Of a stretch of 64,000 nt of DNA, positions 10,978 to 24,258 are shown one piece after another. The translations under genes and the position numbers were made by a program. Origin of the DNA: Hevea brasiliensis (lineage: Eukaryota > Streptophyta > Magnoliopsida > Malpighiales > Euphorbiaceae); the NCBI RefSeq assembly GCF_030052815.1, contig NC_079499.1, positions 74,043,760 through 74,107,759 on the forward strand, in the 5' to 3' direction. Below the pieces are notes generated by a model. It was given only the letters and a program-made list of their open reading frames with translations, was not told the origin of the DNA and ran no database searches. Positions within the stretch are counted from its first letter, which is position 1, and each line of letters opens with the position of its first letter.

Positions 10978-13689
10978 ACGGCGTGGACCGTTGACTGGCC
11001 CTGGACTGCGGGGAACCCTGGAAAACATTTTTGGGACATAAATAGACCCTTGTTGAAGAATAAATATCATTAGAAATATCAAAGAAAAATTAAATAAATA
11101 GTACAAAGAAAAGTGAGAAATCGAAAAACAGACAAAACCCGGTAATACCGAAAAATCGGGAACATAACCCGAACAGGGGCATTATGGTCATTTGACATCC
11201 CGAATTGTCTTTTGACCTAAATGTCCATTAAAAATAAATAATATTACACTTAGAAAATGAAATGAAAAATTAATTTGGTGGTACCTAAAATAAATAGCTA
11301 AAATCAAGGGTTTAATGTGGGATTAAGTGAAAGTTTAGCTTAAAATATGATTTAATTTTTTAGTGGACCACTAAGGGAATTAATTAAACACATAGTGGGA
11401 CATGTGTACACTTAATATGCAGCTGAAACTCCATCTTCTCCACATGAATTCAACATTGCCGTGAATGAAGGTGAGAGGAAACTCCATAGCCATTTTTCAT
11501 GCAAGCTTTCTTAACTCTCCATTTTCAACTCCAACCTCTTAGGTTTCTTCATTAAACTTTGTCTACACATCACAAGGAAGATATTGATACCAATTTTGAG
11601 AAGTTTGGTGAAGGTTTAGCAAGTTACAATCAAAGGTAAGTTTACATTTTTTGAGAATTCCTTTGTTAAGTTTTGTGTGCATGTTATGGGTGTTGGTTTG
11701 GTGAAGGAAAATTTTGAGTTTGAAGAGTTATTGTTGTTTTCATTTTGGACAGCCATGAGTCACATTTTTGATGAGATATTTGTGCATATAATTGATGAGA
11801 AATAATGTTGATCATGGTGATTTAGTAACCTAGTGAATTATTTCATGTTTATATGGTGATTTATGCACTTGGATGGGAATTGGTAACTTGGACGGCACTT
11901 TGATGTTGAAGAAGATTTGCGGCAGCTTGGGAACACTTGAGTAATTGTATGTATTGAAGGAAGTGTGGGCAGAATATTGACCTAGAAGGATTGATGATAT
12001 GTATGTAGATTGATATTGAAAAGTGTATGTAAGATTTGTAATGGTTAGGTGTGTATGTAATGGTACTTAGAAATTGTAAATGTGAATTATACTTGGTGTG
12101 TTGAGGGTAATGGTAATCTGCCCAAAATAATGTTAATGTAAAGTAGAAAATGCTTTTGGTAATGTACCAAAACAGATTGGTAGGGTATGGAAGTAAACTT
12201 TGCAAGGTAAATATGTGTTTGAAGTGGGGTGTGAAAGGCATAGTGAGGGCAGTGTACATTTTAGCCTATAACCTTAAATGTGTAACCTCAATTGGTATGA
12301 GACCAATTGTAGGTGAAACTAGGAACAAAATGTGCCAACTTTCATTGAGAAAACATACCAAAATTCTGCTTGCAAGGTGACCTAAAAAAATGACCAATTC
12401 GGATTAGGTGCAATTAGGACCTGAAAAATGACCAATTGGGCAGCAGTGAGTGTTTAGGCCATAACTCACTCAAACCAGGTCCAATTGACCTGAAATTTTG
12501 ACCAAGAATAGTTAAGACCCATACCTACAAGTCTTATGAAGACACCAAAGCCCAGAAATGACCATAAGCAAGTCAAACAACTTGCACAAGTTCGGGTCCA
12601 GAAACTGGCCGAACCAGAGTTGACCAAATTGACCTAAAATTGACCTAAAATGGTACCATTTGACCAGCAGTAGTATAATGACCATAACTTGGTCTACTTA
12701 ACTCGGATTGACCTGAAATTTTGCCCCGAGTGCAATAAGACCTAGATCTACAAGTTTGTAGTTTTGACCGAAACCCGAAAACCGAGGGAACTAGACCGTC
12801 CGGCTAGGTCAAACCAGTATCCCGGAATCCAGCAATTTGCATTAAAGTGCACTAAACAAGGAAATGACTTTGGTAAAACGTACCAAACCTAAAACCCTAT
12901 CGAATGTGACATATTAACGACACTAAAACCTAATTTACCTAAAACGCAACGAGAGTCGGTATATTAGGTGATTAAGTGAATAATTGAGTTCAGTGCATTA
13001 TTTACCAAACACCATCGATAGAGACAGTTTAATTTAGTACTGAAACACTTCAAATTGTGTTTCTCAGTTAACAAGGACTCAAAGAAAAGGAAGGAAACAC
13101 CGAGTCGGACTGTGGGGACAGTCATCAGAGGTTTGTGCACAACGGCTATTTCTTTTGAATTTTTCAATTGAAATAAATTATGACTATTTGTATATTATTG
13201 TTTTAAATTGTGGAAATGTGTTTGGTGGACACTTATTGATTGAAAAACATTGTGAATGGTTTGAAACTGTGAAAAATTGTTTGAATGATATTGATGGATA
13301 CTTATTGATTGAAAAGCACTGTAAATGGTTTTTGTGGAAATTGAAGTGAATTACGAATTGTGTTGCCATTTTGTGAATGAAATTATAACTTTGGAAATTT
13401 ATTGGATTCTTACGGATCATTTGAATAAAATGTTTGGAATTGTTTTGACTCACAATTGGCATGACACGGATATTATGTTCCTCCTCCATTAATGGGGTAA
13501 GTGTGATTATTCCTCCCTCTTTGACTTATCGATGCAGGGTGAGTATGATTATGTTCCTCCTCTTTGACTTCGACCGAGGTGAGTATGTATGAGTACTCAT
13601 TAGATAGCTAGCTTCCTCCCTCATTGATTTCGATTATTGGGGTGAGTATGTCTTGTCGTGGTGTACAACACGGCATATATGGACAAATT

Positions 13690-13995
13690 TGTGTCATGAC
13701 CTAAATTGTGTTATTGATTGGCAACATTGTATTGTTCAATTATTTGATCGAATGGTGTTATTGATTTGCAAAACGATATTATTCATTATTTGATCAATTG
13801 TGTTATTGATTTGCAAAACGATATTATTCAGTTATTTGATCAATTGTGTTATTGATTTGCAAAACGATATTATTCAGTTATTTGATTGAATTGTGTTATT
13901 GATTTGCAAAACGATATTATTCAGTTATTTGATCGAATTGTGTTATTGATTTGCAAAAAGGTATTATTCAGTTATTTGATCAAATTGTGCATGAA
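13690..13995. repeat. About 46-bp tandem repeat in G2 LTR
   Basis: Five to six units contain GTGTTATTGATTTGCAAAAC, then GATATTATTCAGTTATTTGATC. The array recurs in the 3' LTR at about 20240-20530 with slightly different unit sequences. It is not coding. Confidence 0.85.
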
Positions 13996-14831
13996 TTGGC
14001 AATACGGTATTCTTAAACTATTTGACTAAATTGTGTTATTATGAATTTTGATAATTTGTGAATTGGAGTTTAAATTCCTTATGACATTCATTGTCTTGAA
14101 TTTAACTATGGTTTTAAGTATCCACTATTGATATGATTTATGAATTGTGAATTAAAATTGTATTTGGTTAATGTTGTGCACCATCGAGACATTGTCTCGT
14201 GATAGCTTTATTCTTTATCGCGGTAGAGAGCAGACAGAGGCGTGCAGACTAGGCCGCTAATACATCCAAAGTGAGGATTACACGGTATAATGAGAATACC
14301 AATATTTTGCATTTTGTCTTTGTAATGTATGACACTTTGTATGTACATTTTGTTTTTGGTTTTGAGCGATTGTAAATTCAAATTTTACCTTGAAGTTGTA
14401 AATTTATTATGAGTTATTTGACTTATAAAAATTGTATTATATTTCCTTATCTCAGACTTTGAAAAATTTTATATTGAATTGAGTTTAGTAATGTGTTGTT
14501 TTGAGAATTATGTTGTAGTTGTGATTTTTTAATTAATTGAAGTGATTTTTAAATGTTTTATGAAGAACTGTTTTGTCAAAAATACAAATGGCACCTTGCC
14601 AATATTTTTACTGATATTCCAAATAAATCAAATGATTTAGTTTTTTAACTTCATTTCACCAAAGTCTTTAACACTGTAAATAGTGCTCACCATCGTAAAA
14701 GAAGTAAGAAAAGTTTTAAAATCCCTTGTAGTGTATTTAATGGGTTATCAGTAGATGGAGTTGTTAATTCATCAGGTATACTACGGGATCATGTCATGCC
14801 TTACAGAGGGGTAGGGTGTGACATGTTTTAG

Positions 14832-14843
14832 TGGTATCAGAGC
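14832..14843 (+). other. Primer-binding site of G2, tRNA-Met type
   Basis: TGGTATCAGAGC begins eight bases after the LTR terminus at 14823, the same placement as in G1. Confidence 0.88.
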
Positions 14844-15129
14844 AAAGTTTTTAAATTCTGTTTTCACTTGTTACTTGAATATTCTTTCTTCACGATTACA
14901 ACCGCTCAATATCATTGTTTGATACATACGTACATTACATTATAAATATGCACTAACGGAGGAAATCTACTTGTATTATTGTACAGAGGTCTAAAATCCT
15001 CGAATTGACTATGGAAGAGGGGGTTCGTTGATCGATCAATCGATAGAGGCCGAGGTGCAAGGATGCCCCATGCCTACATAATGTCGATGGTTCAAGAGCA
15101 CCACCCTGCATCTGCGATTCTGCCGCTCG

Positions 15130-16060
15130 ATTCGCTCGTGACAGCTGCAATGTTCAAACAAATTGATGGTAATGTGCATACTCAATCCCCAATACAGACA
15201 CCAGTGGTATAACCACAGTCTTCTGCTAGACAATATGACAAATTGATGAAGTATGGGGCTACAGAGTTTAAGGGACGATAGATCCTCTAGAAGGTGAACA
15301 ATGGTTAGAGAGGATGGATAGGGTTTTCAAGAAGTGCATTGTGCTGTAAGAGCTCATATTTGAGTACTCGATATCCTTACTACAGGAGATGCTTATGATG
15401 GTGGAAAACCATTCCCCACGATGCAGTAGAACTGCAGGTGCTAACATGGAATGACTTCCTCAGGAATTCAGGCAAAAATATGTCCCCGATGCTTATGTAG
15501 ACCGAAGTCGCAAGAATTCCTAAGTCCAAAGCAGGGGATCGGTGGTTTGAGTATGAAAGGGAATTCTCCCGCCTAAGCCATTATGCAGTAAGTCTACTTT
15601 CTACCAGCAGGGAGAGATGTAAGAGGTTTGAAACCGGCTTGAAGCCTAGTATCAGATTACAAGTGGTCGGATTCAAACATAACAACTTCTCTGAACTTAT
15701 TTCTCAAGCACTAGAATTAGAAAGAATTGAATCTGAAGCAGCTCTTGAGAAAAAGAAATCAGAGAAGGCAGAAAAGAGGGAAAGTCGTGACAGAGTTCTA
15801 GTGGTCCCTCTTGGAAAGAGGAAAAACTTTGGGGATCTGACGGAGATAGTAAGAAGTCCGGTAGAGATAGATCTTTTGGACAGAAACCACCTCGATCCGA
15901 TCAGCAAACTCAACGGAAACCCAGAAATGCGCTGTCAGATCGACTTTGTGAAACTTGTGGTAAACCACATAGTGGGGTATGTTATAGAGCCGTAGGAGCA
16001 TGTTTTAACTGTGGAGAGACTGGTCATTTTGCTAGGGATTGTGTAAATCCAGGTCGTTCT
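15130..16060 (+). pseudogene. gag remnant of G2
   Basis: The order of G1 gag is kept: RQYDKLMKYGATEFKG near 15225, DPLEGEQWLERMDRVFKK, then a GDAY...KTIP remnant near 15385. The largest clean frame (15639-15995) contains LQVVGFKHNNFSELISQAL. A double zinc knuckle at about 15951-16045 is intact: CETC..H....C and CFNCGETGHFARDC. The reading is broken by many single-base losses, several in or beside short homopolymers, for example near 15333, 15385 and 15400 compared with G1. Either the element decayed before its last move or the assembly is poorly polished here. Confidence 0.75.
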
Positions 16061-17280
16061 GGATCATTTACTACACCAAAGGGATCAACCCAAGTTTCTA
16101 CCCCAAAGAGTTCACCATCAGTTAGTAGAGGCAAAGGTAGAGGTAGGGGTAGTACACCTAGAAGTCGACTCATCGTGAATCAGCCAAAAGCAGGTGATGC
16201 TTCAACTAGAGTATACGCTATCTGACAGAAAAGAGTGAGACTTTTGACATCATTCTTTGGTACTTTCTCAATTAGCTACTGAGATTTATATATATGTATT
16301 GTTTGACACGAGTTTGCATACTTTTATGTTAGTGTTAGAACTATATGTTCATTGTTATTCCTTCTGAGGAATAAATTTTGATGCATTAGTGATTAGTCCT
16401 TGAGATAAGGATTGTGATAATAAGTGAAATTACTTTTGAAAGAGTTTATCGGCGAAAAGTATTTTCTAACACACCATAAATTATAAAGCTAATTGGCGAG
16501 CCTACTTAATGTAAGGCAAGAGGACGTAAAAGTAAGATGCAGTAATGGAATTGCTCTAGATGAGGGCAAGGAGGTTACTGTTAGAAATTGCTAATGGATA
16601 TTGTAATCAGAATAAGATTCGAATATCAGTGAATTCAAAAAGAATAAAAGATAACAAAGTTTGATCTATTGGGATGTATCGTAGTAACTATGCAATATTC
16701 TTGATGTTTATACTGTAAGCTGCAGATAACAGTACTGACTTGAGATTATTGTGTAGAGCTACGTACTACCCGATAGTACACCTAGATAAGAATAGTTGCC
16801 AACGGCATCTATTTTGGTATAGTTATGCCATGACAGAATTTAATTGTTAGAAATAAGTTTGAAAATCCTACTTAGGGATCTAAAACTCAAAAGTTAAAAT
16901 ATCGAAAGGTTATAGTTCAGTACAAAAGGAAGTAAGTTATAGAATATTGACAGATAAAAAGAGTTATGAAAGTAGAGAATTGAACAGTTGATTCATGTGT
17001 AACAAAGAAATATTACAAATGTGAGGAAGACTATGGACTAGAATGGTCAGAGGACCAATGACTGATGAATGATTCTAACATGACCTCAAGGGTCATTCAA
17101 GGAGCAACGTGAACCAAAATATTAGACAGCATAATAGTAAGAGGAGATTGGTGTTATCCAAACAAATTAAACATTGTATTAGATTGTTAAAAGTCTTACG
17201 ATCATATAGAAAGGAGAAATAAACGTATGACTATTGTAAGATGGCTACTGGGTAAAAATTTCGTGGACGAAATTTATTTA
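16061..17280 (+). pseudogene. Decayed protease and unrecognised 3' internal region of G2
   Basis: Near 16200 ARVYAI echoes the protease entry of G1 (VRVYTIR), and a TVLFD-like remnant lies near 16300. Beyond about 16400 I recognise no domain; all frames are closed every few dozen codons. No RT, RNase H or integrase motif is present. The region ends in a purine-rich run before the 3' LTR. Confidence 0.5.
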
Positions 17281-17292
17281 AGGGGGGGAGAA
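17281..17292 (+). other. Polypurine tract of G2
   Basis: AGGGGGGGAGAAT directly precedes the 3' LTR start TGTAACA at 17293. Confidence 0.88.
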
Positions 17293-20200
17293 TTGTAACA
17301 CCCCTAAGTTCGGTAGTGCGTTCTACTGCTCCGGTGACCAGTGCTGTCCGGACGGCTAGGAAGCCTAGAACTACACTTCAATATGAATGAGGAGACATAA
17401 ATAATGAAATACAAGAAAAGAAAGTACAAGAAAAACAAAGGAAAAATGATAGCAAAGAAATGTGATCAAGTTAAACGAGCCGGGAAACCTAACGATGGGT
17501 GACCGCACTGGGAAGTCACGGCGTGGACCGTTGACTGGCCCTGGACTGCGGGGAACCCTGGAAAACATTTTTGGGACATAAATAGACCCTTGTTGAAGAA
17601 TAAATATCATTAGAAATATCAAAGAAAAATTAAATAAATAGTACAAAGAAAAGTGAGAAATCGAAAAACAGACAAAACCCAGTATCTGAAAAATCGGGAA
17701 CATAACCCGAACAGGGGCATTATGGTCATTTGACATCCCAAATTGTCTTTTGACCTAAATGTCCATTAAAAATAAATAATATTACACTTAGAAAATGAAA
17801 TGAAAAATTAATTTGGTGGTACCTAAAATAAATAGCTAAAATCAAGGATTTAATGTGGGATTAAGTGAAAGTTTAGCTTAAAATATGATTTAATTTTTTA
17901 GTGGACCACTAAGGGAATTAATTAAACACATAGTGGGACATGTGTACACTTAATATGCAGCTGAAACTCCATCTTCTCCACATGAATTCAACATTGCCGT
18001 GAATGAAGGTGAGAGGAAACTCCATAGCCATTTTTCATGCAAGCTTTCTTAACTCTCCATTTTCAACTCCAACCTCTTAGGTTTCTTCATTAAACTTTGT
18101 CTACACATCACAAGGAAGATATTGATACCAATTTTGAGAAGTTTGGTGAAGGTTTAGCAAGTTACAATCAAAGGTAAGTTTACATTTTTTGAGAATTCCT
18201 TTGTTAAGTTTTGTGTGCATGTTATGGGTGTTGGTTTGGTGAAGGAAAATTTTGAGTTTGAAGAGTTATTGTTGTTTTCATTTTGGACAGCCATGAGTCA
18301 CGTTTTTGATGAGATATTTGTGCATATAATTGATGAGAAATAATGTTGATCATGGTGATTTAGTAACCTAGTGAATTATTTCATGTTTATATGGTGATTT
18401 ATGCACTTGGATGGGAATTGGTAACTTGAGGCACTTTGATGTTGAAGAAGATTTGCGGCAGCTTGGGAACACTTGAGTAATTGTATGTATTGAAGGAAGT
18501 GTGGGCAGAATATTGACCTAGAAGGATTGATGATATGTATGTAGATTGATATTGAAAAGTGTATGTAAGATTTGTAATGGTTAGGTGTGTATGTAATGGT
18601 ACTTAGAAATTGTAAATGTGAATTATACTTGGTGTGTTGAGGGTAATGGTAATCTGCCCAAAATAATGTTAATGTAAAGTAGAAAATGCTTTTGGTAATG
18701 TACCAAAACAGATTGGTAGGGTATGGAAGTAAACTTTGCAAGGTAAATATGTGTTTGAAGTGGGGTGTGAAAGGCATAGTGAGGGCAGTGTACATTTTAG
18801 CCTATAACCTTAAATGTGTAACCTCAATTGGTATGAGACCAATTGTAGGTGAAACTAGGAACAAAATGTGCCAACTTTCATTGAGAAAACATACCAAAAT
18901 TCTGCTTGCAAGGTGACCTAAAAAAATGACCAATTCGGATTAGGTGCAATTAGGACCTGAAAAATGACCAATTGGGCAGCAGTGAGTGTTTAGGCCATAA
19001 CTCACTTAAACCAGGTCCAATTGACCTGAAATTTTGACCAAGAATAGTTAAGACCCATACCTACAAGTCGTATGAAGACACCAAATCCCAGAAATGACCA
19101 TAAGCAAGTCAAACAACTTGCACAAGTTCGGGTCCAGAAACTGGCCGAACCAGAGTTGACCAAATTGACCTAAAATTGACCTAAAATGGTACCATTTGAC
19201 CAGTGATGAGTATAATGACCATAACTTGGTCTACTTAACTCGGATTGACCTGAAATTTGCCCGCGTGCAATAAGACCTAGATCTACAAGTTTGTAGTTTT
19301 GACCGAAACCCGAAAACCGAGGAACTAGGCGTCCGGCTAGGTCAAACCAAGATCCCTAATCCAAAGAATTTGCATTAAAGTGCACTAAACAAGGAAATGA
19401 CTTTGGTAAAACGTACCAAACCTAAAACCCTATCGAATGTGACATATTAACGACACTAAAACCTAATTTACCTAAAATGCAACGAGGGTCGGTATATTAG
19501 GTGATTAAGTGAATAATTGAGTTCAGTGCATTATTTACCAAACACCATCGATAGAGACAGTTTAATTTAATCAAACACTTCAAATTGTGTTTCTTAGTTA
19601 ACAAGGACTCAAGCAAAGGGAAGGAAACACCGAGTCCGGACTGTGGGGACAACATCAGAGGTTTGTGCACAACGGCTATTTCTTTTGAATTTTTCAATTG
19701 AAATAAATTATGACTATTTGTATATTATTGTTTTACATTGTGGAAATGTGTTTGGTGGACACTTATTGATTGAAAAACATTGTGAATGGTTTGAAACTGT
19801 GAAAAATTGTTTGAATTATATTGATGGATACTTCTTGATTGAAAAGCACTGTAAATGGTTTTTGTGGAAATTGAACTGAATTACGAATTGTGTTGCCATT
19901 TTGTGAATGAAATTATAACTTTGGAAATTTATTGGATTCTTACGGATCATTTGAATAAAATGTTTGGAATTGTTTTGACTCACAATTGGCATGACACGGA
20001 TATTATGTTCCTCCTCCATTAATGGGGTGAGTGTGATTATTCCTCCCTCTTTGACTTATCAGTATGGGGTGAGTATGATTATGTTCCTAACTCTTTGACT
20101 TCCCAGTCTGAGGTGAGTATGGATGAGTACTAATTAGATATCTAGCTTCCTCCCTCATTGATTTTGATTATTGGGGTGAGTATGTCTTGTCGTGGTGTAC

Positions 20201-21350
20201 AACACGGCATATATGGACAAATTTGTGTCATGACCTAAATTGTGTTATTGATTGGCAACATTGTATTGTTCAATTATTTGATCGAATGGTGTTATTGATT
20301 TGCAAAACGATATTATTCAGTTATTTGGTCAATTGTGTTATTGATTTGCAAAACGATATTATTCAGCTTATTTGATCAATTGTGTTATTGATTTGCAAAA
20401 CGATATTATTCATTATTTGATTGAATTGTGTTATTGATTTGCAAAACGATATTATTCGATTATTTGATCGAATTGTGTTATTGATTTGCAAAAGGTATTA
20501 TTCAGTTATTTGATCAAATTGTGCATGAATTGGCAATACGGTATTCTTAAACTATTTGACTAAATTGTGTTATTATGAATTTTGATAATTTGTGAATTGG
20601 AGTTTAAATTCCTTATGACATTCATTGTCTTGAATTTAACTATGGTTTTAAGTATCCACTATTGATATGATTTATGAATTGTGAATTAAAATTGTATTTG
20701 GTTAATGTTGTGCACCACTGAGACATTGGCTCGTGATAGCTTTTATTCTTTATCGCAGTAGAGACAGACAGGGCAGCAGACTAGGCTGCTAATACATCCA
20801 GTGAGGGATTACCTGGTATAATGAGAATACCAATATTTTGCATTTTGTACTGTAATGTATGACACTGTATGTACATTTTGTTTTTGGTTTTGAGCAGTTG
20901 TAAATTCAAATTTTACCTTGAAGTTGTAAATTTATTATGAGTTATTTGACTTATAAAAATTGTATTATATTTCCTTATCTCAGACTTTGAAAAATTTTTA
21001 TGGAATTGAGTTGAGAAATGTGTTGTATTGAGAAAAATGTTGGAGTTGAGATTTGGAAAATAATTGAAGTGCTTTTACTGAGTTTTCAAGAACTGTTTTG
21101 TCCAAAATACAAATGGCACCTTGCCAAAATTTTTACAGATATTCCAAATAAATCAAATGAGTTAGTTGTTTCACTTCAGTTCACCAAAGTCTTTAACACC
21201 TGTAAATAGTGCTCACCACTGTAAAAGAAGTAAGAAAAGTTTTTAAAATCCCTTGTAGTGTATTTAATGGGTTATCAGTAGATGGAGTTGGTAATTCATC
21301 AGGTATACTACGGGATCATGTCATGCCTTACAGAGGGGTAGGGTGTGACA
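17293..21350 (+). repeat. 3' LTR of G2
   Basis: It is the partner of 10754-14823, with 5S-like module at 17470-17517, tandem repeat at about 20240-20530 and terminus TGTGACA at 21344-21350 followed by the TSD AGCTA. Over the first kilobase only a handful of differences from the 5' LTR are visible. Thus the insertion is recent relative to the state of its internal genes. Confidence 0.92.
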
Positions 21351-23860
21351 AGCTAGCTCAAATATATGGATATCCATTCACATCCTCTTCTACTGGCACA
21401 CCTCAACACTTCTCCAGAGAAGGAATCAAAATTCAAAACAAATTACCCCCACTAGTCGTGCTAGTGAGGTGTTCAAATATATGGTCATGATACTGTGGTT
21501 TCAAAACTTATCTTAACAATTTGCTAAACATTGTCATTTCAAATATACATAATAAATTTCAACAATTTAGATCAAACATCATAAGAATGCCATAATCCAA
21601 TATTTCACATTATTCAAAACGATATGCAAAAGATGATTATAAAAGTATATGTTGTGCACAAACCTCAAACGAGTCGCCTGTTGGCCTTGACTCGACTCGA
21701 CTCCTCGGGTTCTGTCCCGGTATTCTTTTCCACTGAAACACGAAATTTACCAATGTTTCAGTACTAAAACTTAAAATAAATCCAAAATAAACTTAACTTC
21801 ACATTTACCTAGCTCTAACGTGTTAAATGCGACGTTCTCGAAATTTTGTGTTCCGGGTTACTATTCATTGCACTATTCAAGTCAAATTATTGACTTTCTA
21901 AGGCTTAATAGGTATGGGAACTCCAACTTCACCCACATACCACATTTTGGTCACCAAACTTGTTGGTTTTGGTCATTTGTTTAAAGCTTTGGTCATTTTG
22001 GCAAAATTGCCAATTTTCGGTTTTGGTTCTCCGAAGTTGCACTGTTTCATTGGTCGGTCTACTATTGAAATTTGACAAAACTTCCTTCATAGAAAATGTT
22101 TCTTATTGTCTTAAGTATATTCTCATTTTTGGATCACCTCAATCGGAGTTTTGTAGCTCAAGTTATGGCCAAAATAAGTTTACTGTTCACGCAATCGCTC
22201 ATACTGAGATTTTGGTGCTGGCAGATTTTTTGTCCAACTTTGGTTAATAATTTGATTAAGTTAAGTTCATAATTTGGTCTCACTTTCTTCATATGAAATG
22301 TTGTACTATGTCTTAGGTTTCCATCGGTTCAAGAATCGCCTAAATCCGAGTTTTCTAGAGGGAGTTATAGCTATCCAAACATTGCTGCTCAATGAAAATT
22401 CTGCAGAGTTGCAGGTTTGGTAACCTAACTTTGCTCAACAATTTGAATGGGTTAATGGCATAATTTGGGGTGATGTTCTTCATTAAAGTTTTATATCTAT
22501 ATGCCTTCTAACCCCTGGCCAAATTTCAGGTCAATTTGACCTGTCTAACTCGAGTTATGACCAAATGAACAGCCATCGCTCATTTGGTCGCTTTAGTGCA
22601 GTGGCAGCCTGCAATCAATCCACTTTGGTCAATTGTTTCACCAAGTTTTGGTCAGTTTTTGGCCATGGTTCCTTAATGAAAATTGTGCTCTTTTATGTCT
22701 ATTTTCATCTCCAATTGGTGGCATATCAATTGGACTTGTAAAATTTGAGTTTTGGTCCTTCAGTGGTTTGGTCATGCTGCAAAGCATGACCATTAACCTA
22801 CGAATTTGGTTTAATTTCCTACCATTCCCACACAATCCATTTGATCATAATTGACCATTATTTCACTTCATAATAGGTCAAACATGCCATTTATGCATTT
22901 CTCCAAATTTTGGTTCACTAACCCGAGCATTGAAACCCTAATCACACTAAATTGTTTCATTTAATCACATTTAAGCATACCAACATCACATCTACCTTCA
23001 TATAAGCTTGCCTACACTTATAATCTAATCAAATTCATGCACTTACATATCAAACCCTAGCTGATCAAAATCCAGGTTTAGTCCTCCTATAATTAATTTC
23101 ATTTTATTTTAAGTTAAGATCTAAGTTACATACAACAAGAACACAAATATTAAACATAATTTTCAATTTTAAATTCACTAACCTTAAACTTTGAATTTCA
23201 ATCTTCCTCAAATCTTCAAATTCGTTTAATTTCTTGCTCCAAATCTTCTTCTTGAGGGTCAATTTAATGGTTTCTATAATTATTTTCAAGGATTAGGGGG
23301 TGAAATCTAAAGTTTAAGAAGCTTAAATCTAAGTTTTAATGGTGAAACAAAATAAAAAGAGAGGGAGAGGAGAGAGCTACGGGAAAGAGAGAAAAAAGAA
23401 AGAAGAATAAGTAAAAAAATTGGCTTTTCAATTTTGTTTTTAGTCTTTAATTTGACTTAGTCAATTAGTTAATTAAATTAAAATTAATTATGAAGTCATA
23501 GTTACATCATCATGATGATGTCATCAACTTTTCAACTTTTTCATTTTCTCTTTTTTTTTCTTTATTTTTCTATTAGTTCTTTAATTTAATTGTCGATTCC
23601 AAAATTTTCTTTTCTCCGATTTTATTTGACAGTTAGGTCAGGAGTCAGCTCTCGGGGTCAATTGACCAAATTGCCCATCGCCGGTTTATCCCGGTTTGCA
23701 AATAATCCAATATTTCTTCCGGCTCCCTGACCTAATTATTTGACTGGCTTAACAGTTCTTTTCATGATTTTCTTTTCCACTGTGGTTCATAAGGGTCCTA
23801 AGGACCGCAGGCTCACTTTTTACGGTTCGAATTTGAGTTTAAAACGACTTCAGCTGCGTT

Positions 23861-23898
23861 CAGGAGGTCACTCATCGCCGTGACTCTACTCGCTTAAC
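23861..23898 (-). promoter_or_regulatory. 5S rRNA-like module in solo LTR S
   Basis: On the minus strand GTTAAGCGAG is followed 22 nt later by GATGAGTGACCTCCTG. The second motif matches the 5S C box (GATGGGTGACCTCCTG) except one base, and the first matches the A box in eight of ten bases. It lies about 170 bp after the LTR start. Confidence 0.5.
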
Positions 23899-24250
23899 CT
23901 CTTATGTTCTGTTTTTCTTATTTATAGTTAACTAATTAAACATTACTAATTATTTGTGTTTATGGCTTCTCAAATTGTCTTAAGTGTGGCCCTAATCCCA
24001 TTAATTGTCCGGACCGACACCGGTCACCGGAACAGTGAAATATACCAGGCTATACAACGGGGGTGTTACAGAGTTTCAGTATTCAAGAATCCCTTTTGCA
24101 AGAAAACACTTTAGAAAATTGGTTTCAAAAGTTTTTCTTATGAACGCTAAAAAAAATAGCAGAGTAATGAACTGAATTAAGTTTCAGAGTTCATCCACTA
24201 TAGTCACTGCCCTCTTTTTTCATCCTCTCTTGAACAGTTTTTCATGCAGG

Positions 24251-24258
24251 TATTTATA
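24251..24258 (-). promoter_or_regulatory. TATA box of the Tat element, 3' LTR copy
   Basis: TATAAATA on the minus strand is the counterpart of 42432-42439. A second minus TATATATA lies at about 24940-24949. Either could set the start of the sense transcript. Confidence 0.45.

Larger units (their letters stand above)
10754..14823 (+). repeat. 5' LTR of G2
   Basis: It starts TGTAACACCCC and ends GTGTGACA. The first part is almost identical to the 3' LTR; the last 700 bp show more small differences. Between about 12280 and 12800 it has several degenerate units with variants of CCATAACTC...AATTGACCTGAAATTTTGACC. Repeated small frames (for example 12150-12380 and its copy at 18686) are LTR sequence without a recognisable product. 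Confidence 0.92.
10754..21350 (+). mobile_element. Element G2: gypsy element with LTRs longer than its internal domain
   Basis: LTRs at 10754-14823 (4070 bp) and 17293-21350 (4058 bp) are flanked by the TSD AGCTA (10749-10753 and 21351-21355). The internal region is only 2469 bp and contains a primer-binding site, a decayed gag with intact double zinc knuckle, a hardly readable protease and a polypurine tract. RT, RNase H and integrase are absent. It resembles the non-autonomous gag-only terminal-repeat elements described in plants (TR-GAG), here derived from a Tekay/Del-like parent. It is the innermost and youngest layer of the nest. Confidence 0.92.
9838..24070 (-). mobile_element. Solo LTR (family S), split by element G2
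   Basis: It begins TGTCACACC and ends GTGTTACA, the two ends of a gypsy LTR read on the minus strand. GAGTT flanks it at 9833-9837 and 24071-24075. The uninterrupted site AGAGTTTCAGTATTC is present at 42251-42265 in the other Tat LTR, which proves an insertion. Removing G2 and one TSD leaves 3631 bp (9838-10753 plus 21356-24070). No internal domain is present, so it is a solo LTR left by LTR-LTR recombination. It is the same family as 1-585. No gene is seen; open frames such as 10070-10426 fall in LTR sequence. Confidence 0.9.

Noticed and set aside
10831..11106. Minus-strand open frame also present at 17371-17736
   Set aside because: It lies in both G2 LTRs over AT-rich and 5S-like sequence, has no domain and runs against the element; duplication comes with the LTR.
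12150..12380. 76-codon open frame repeated at 18686-18916
   Set aside because: LTR duplicate with unremarkable composition; no start context or family recognised.
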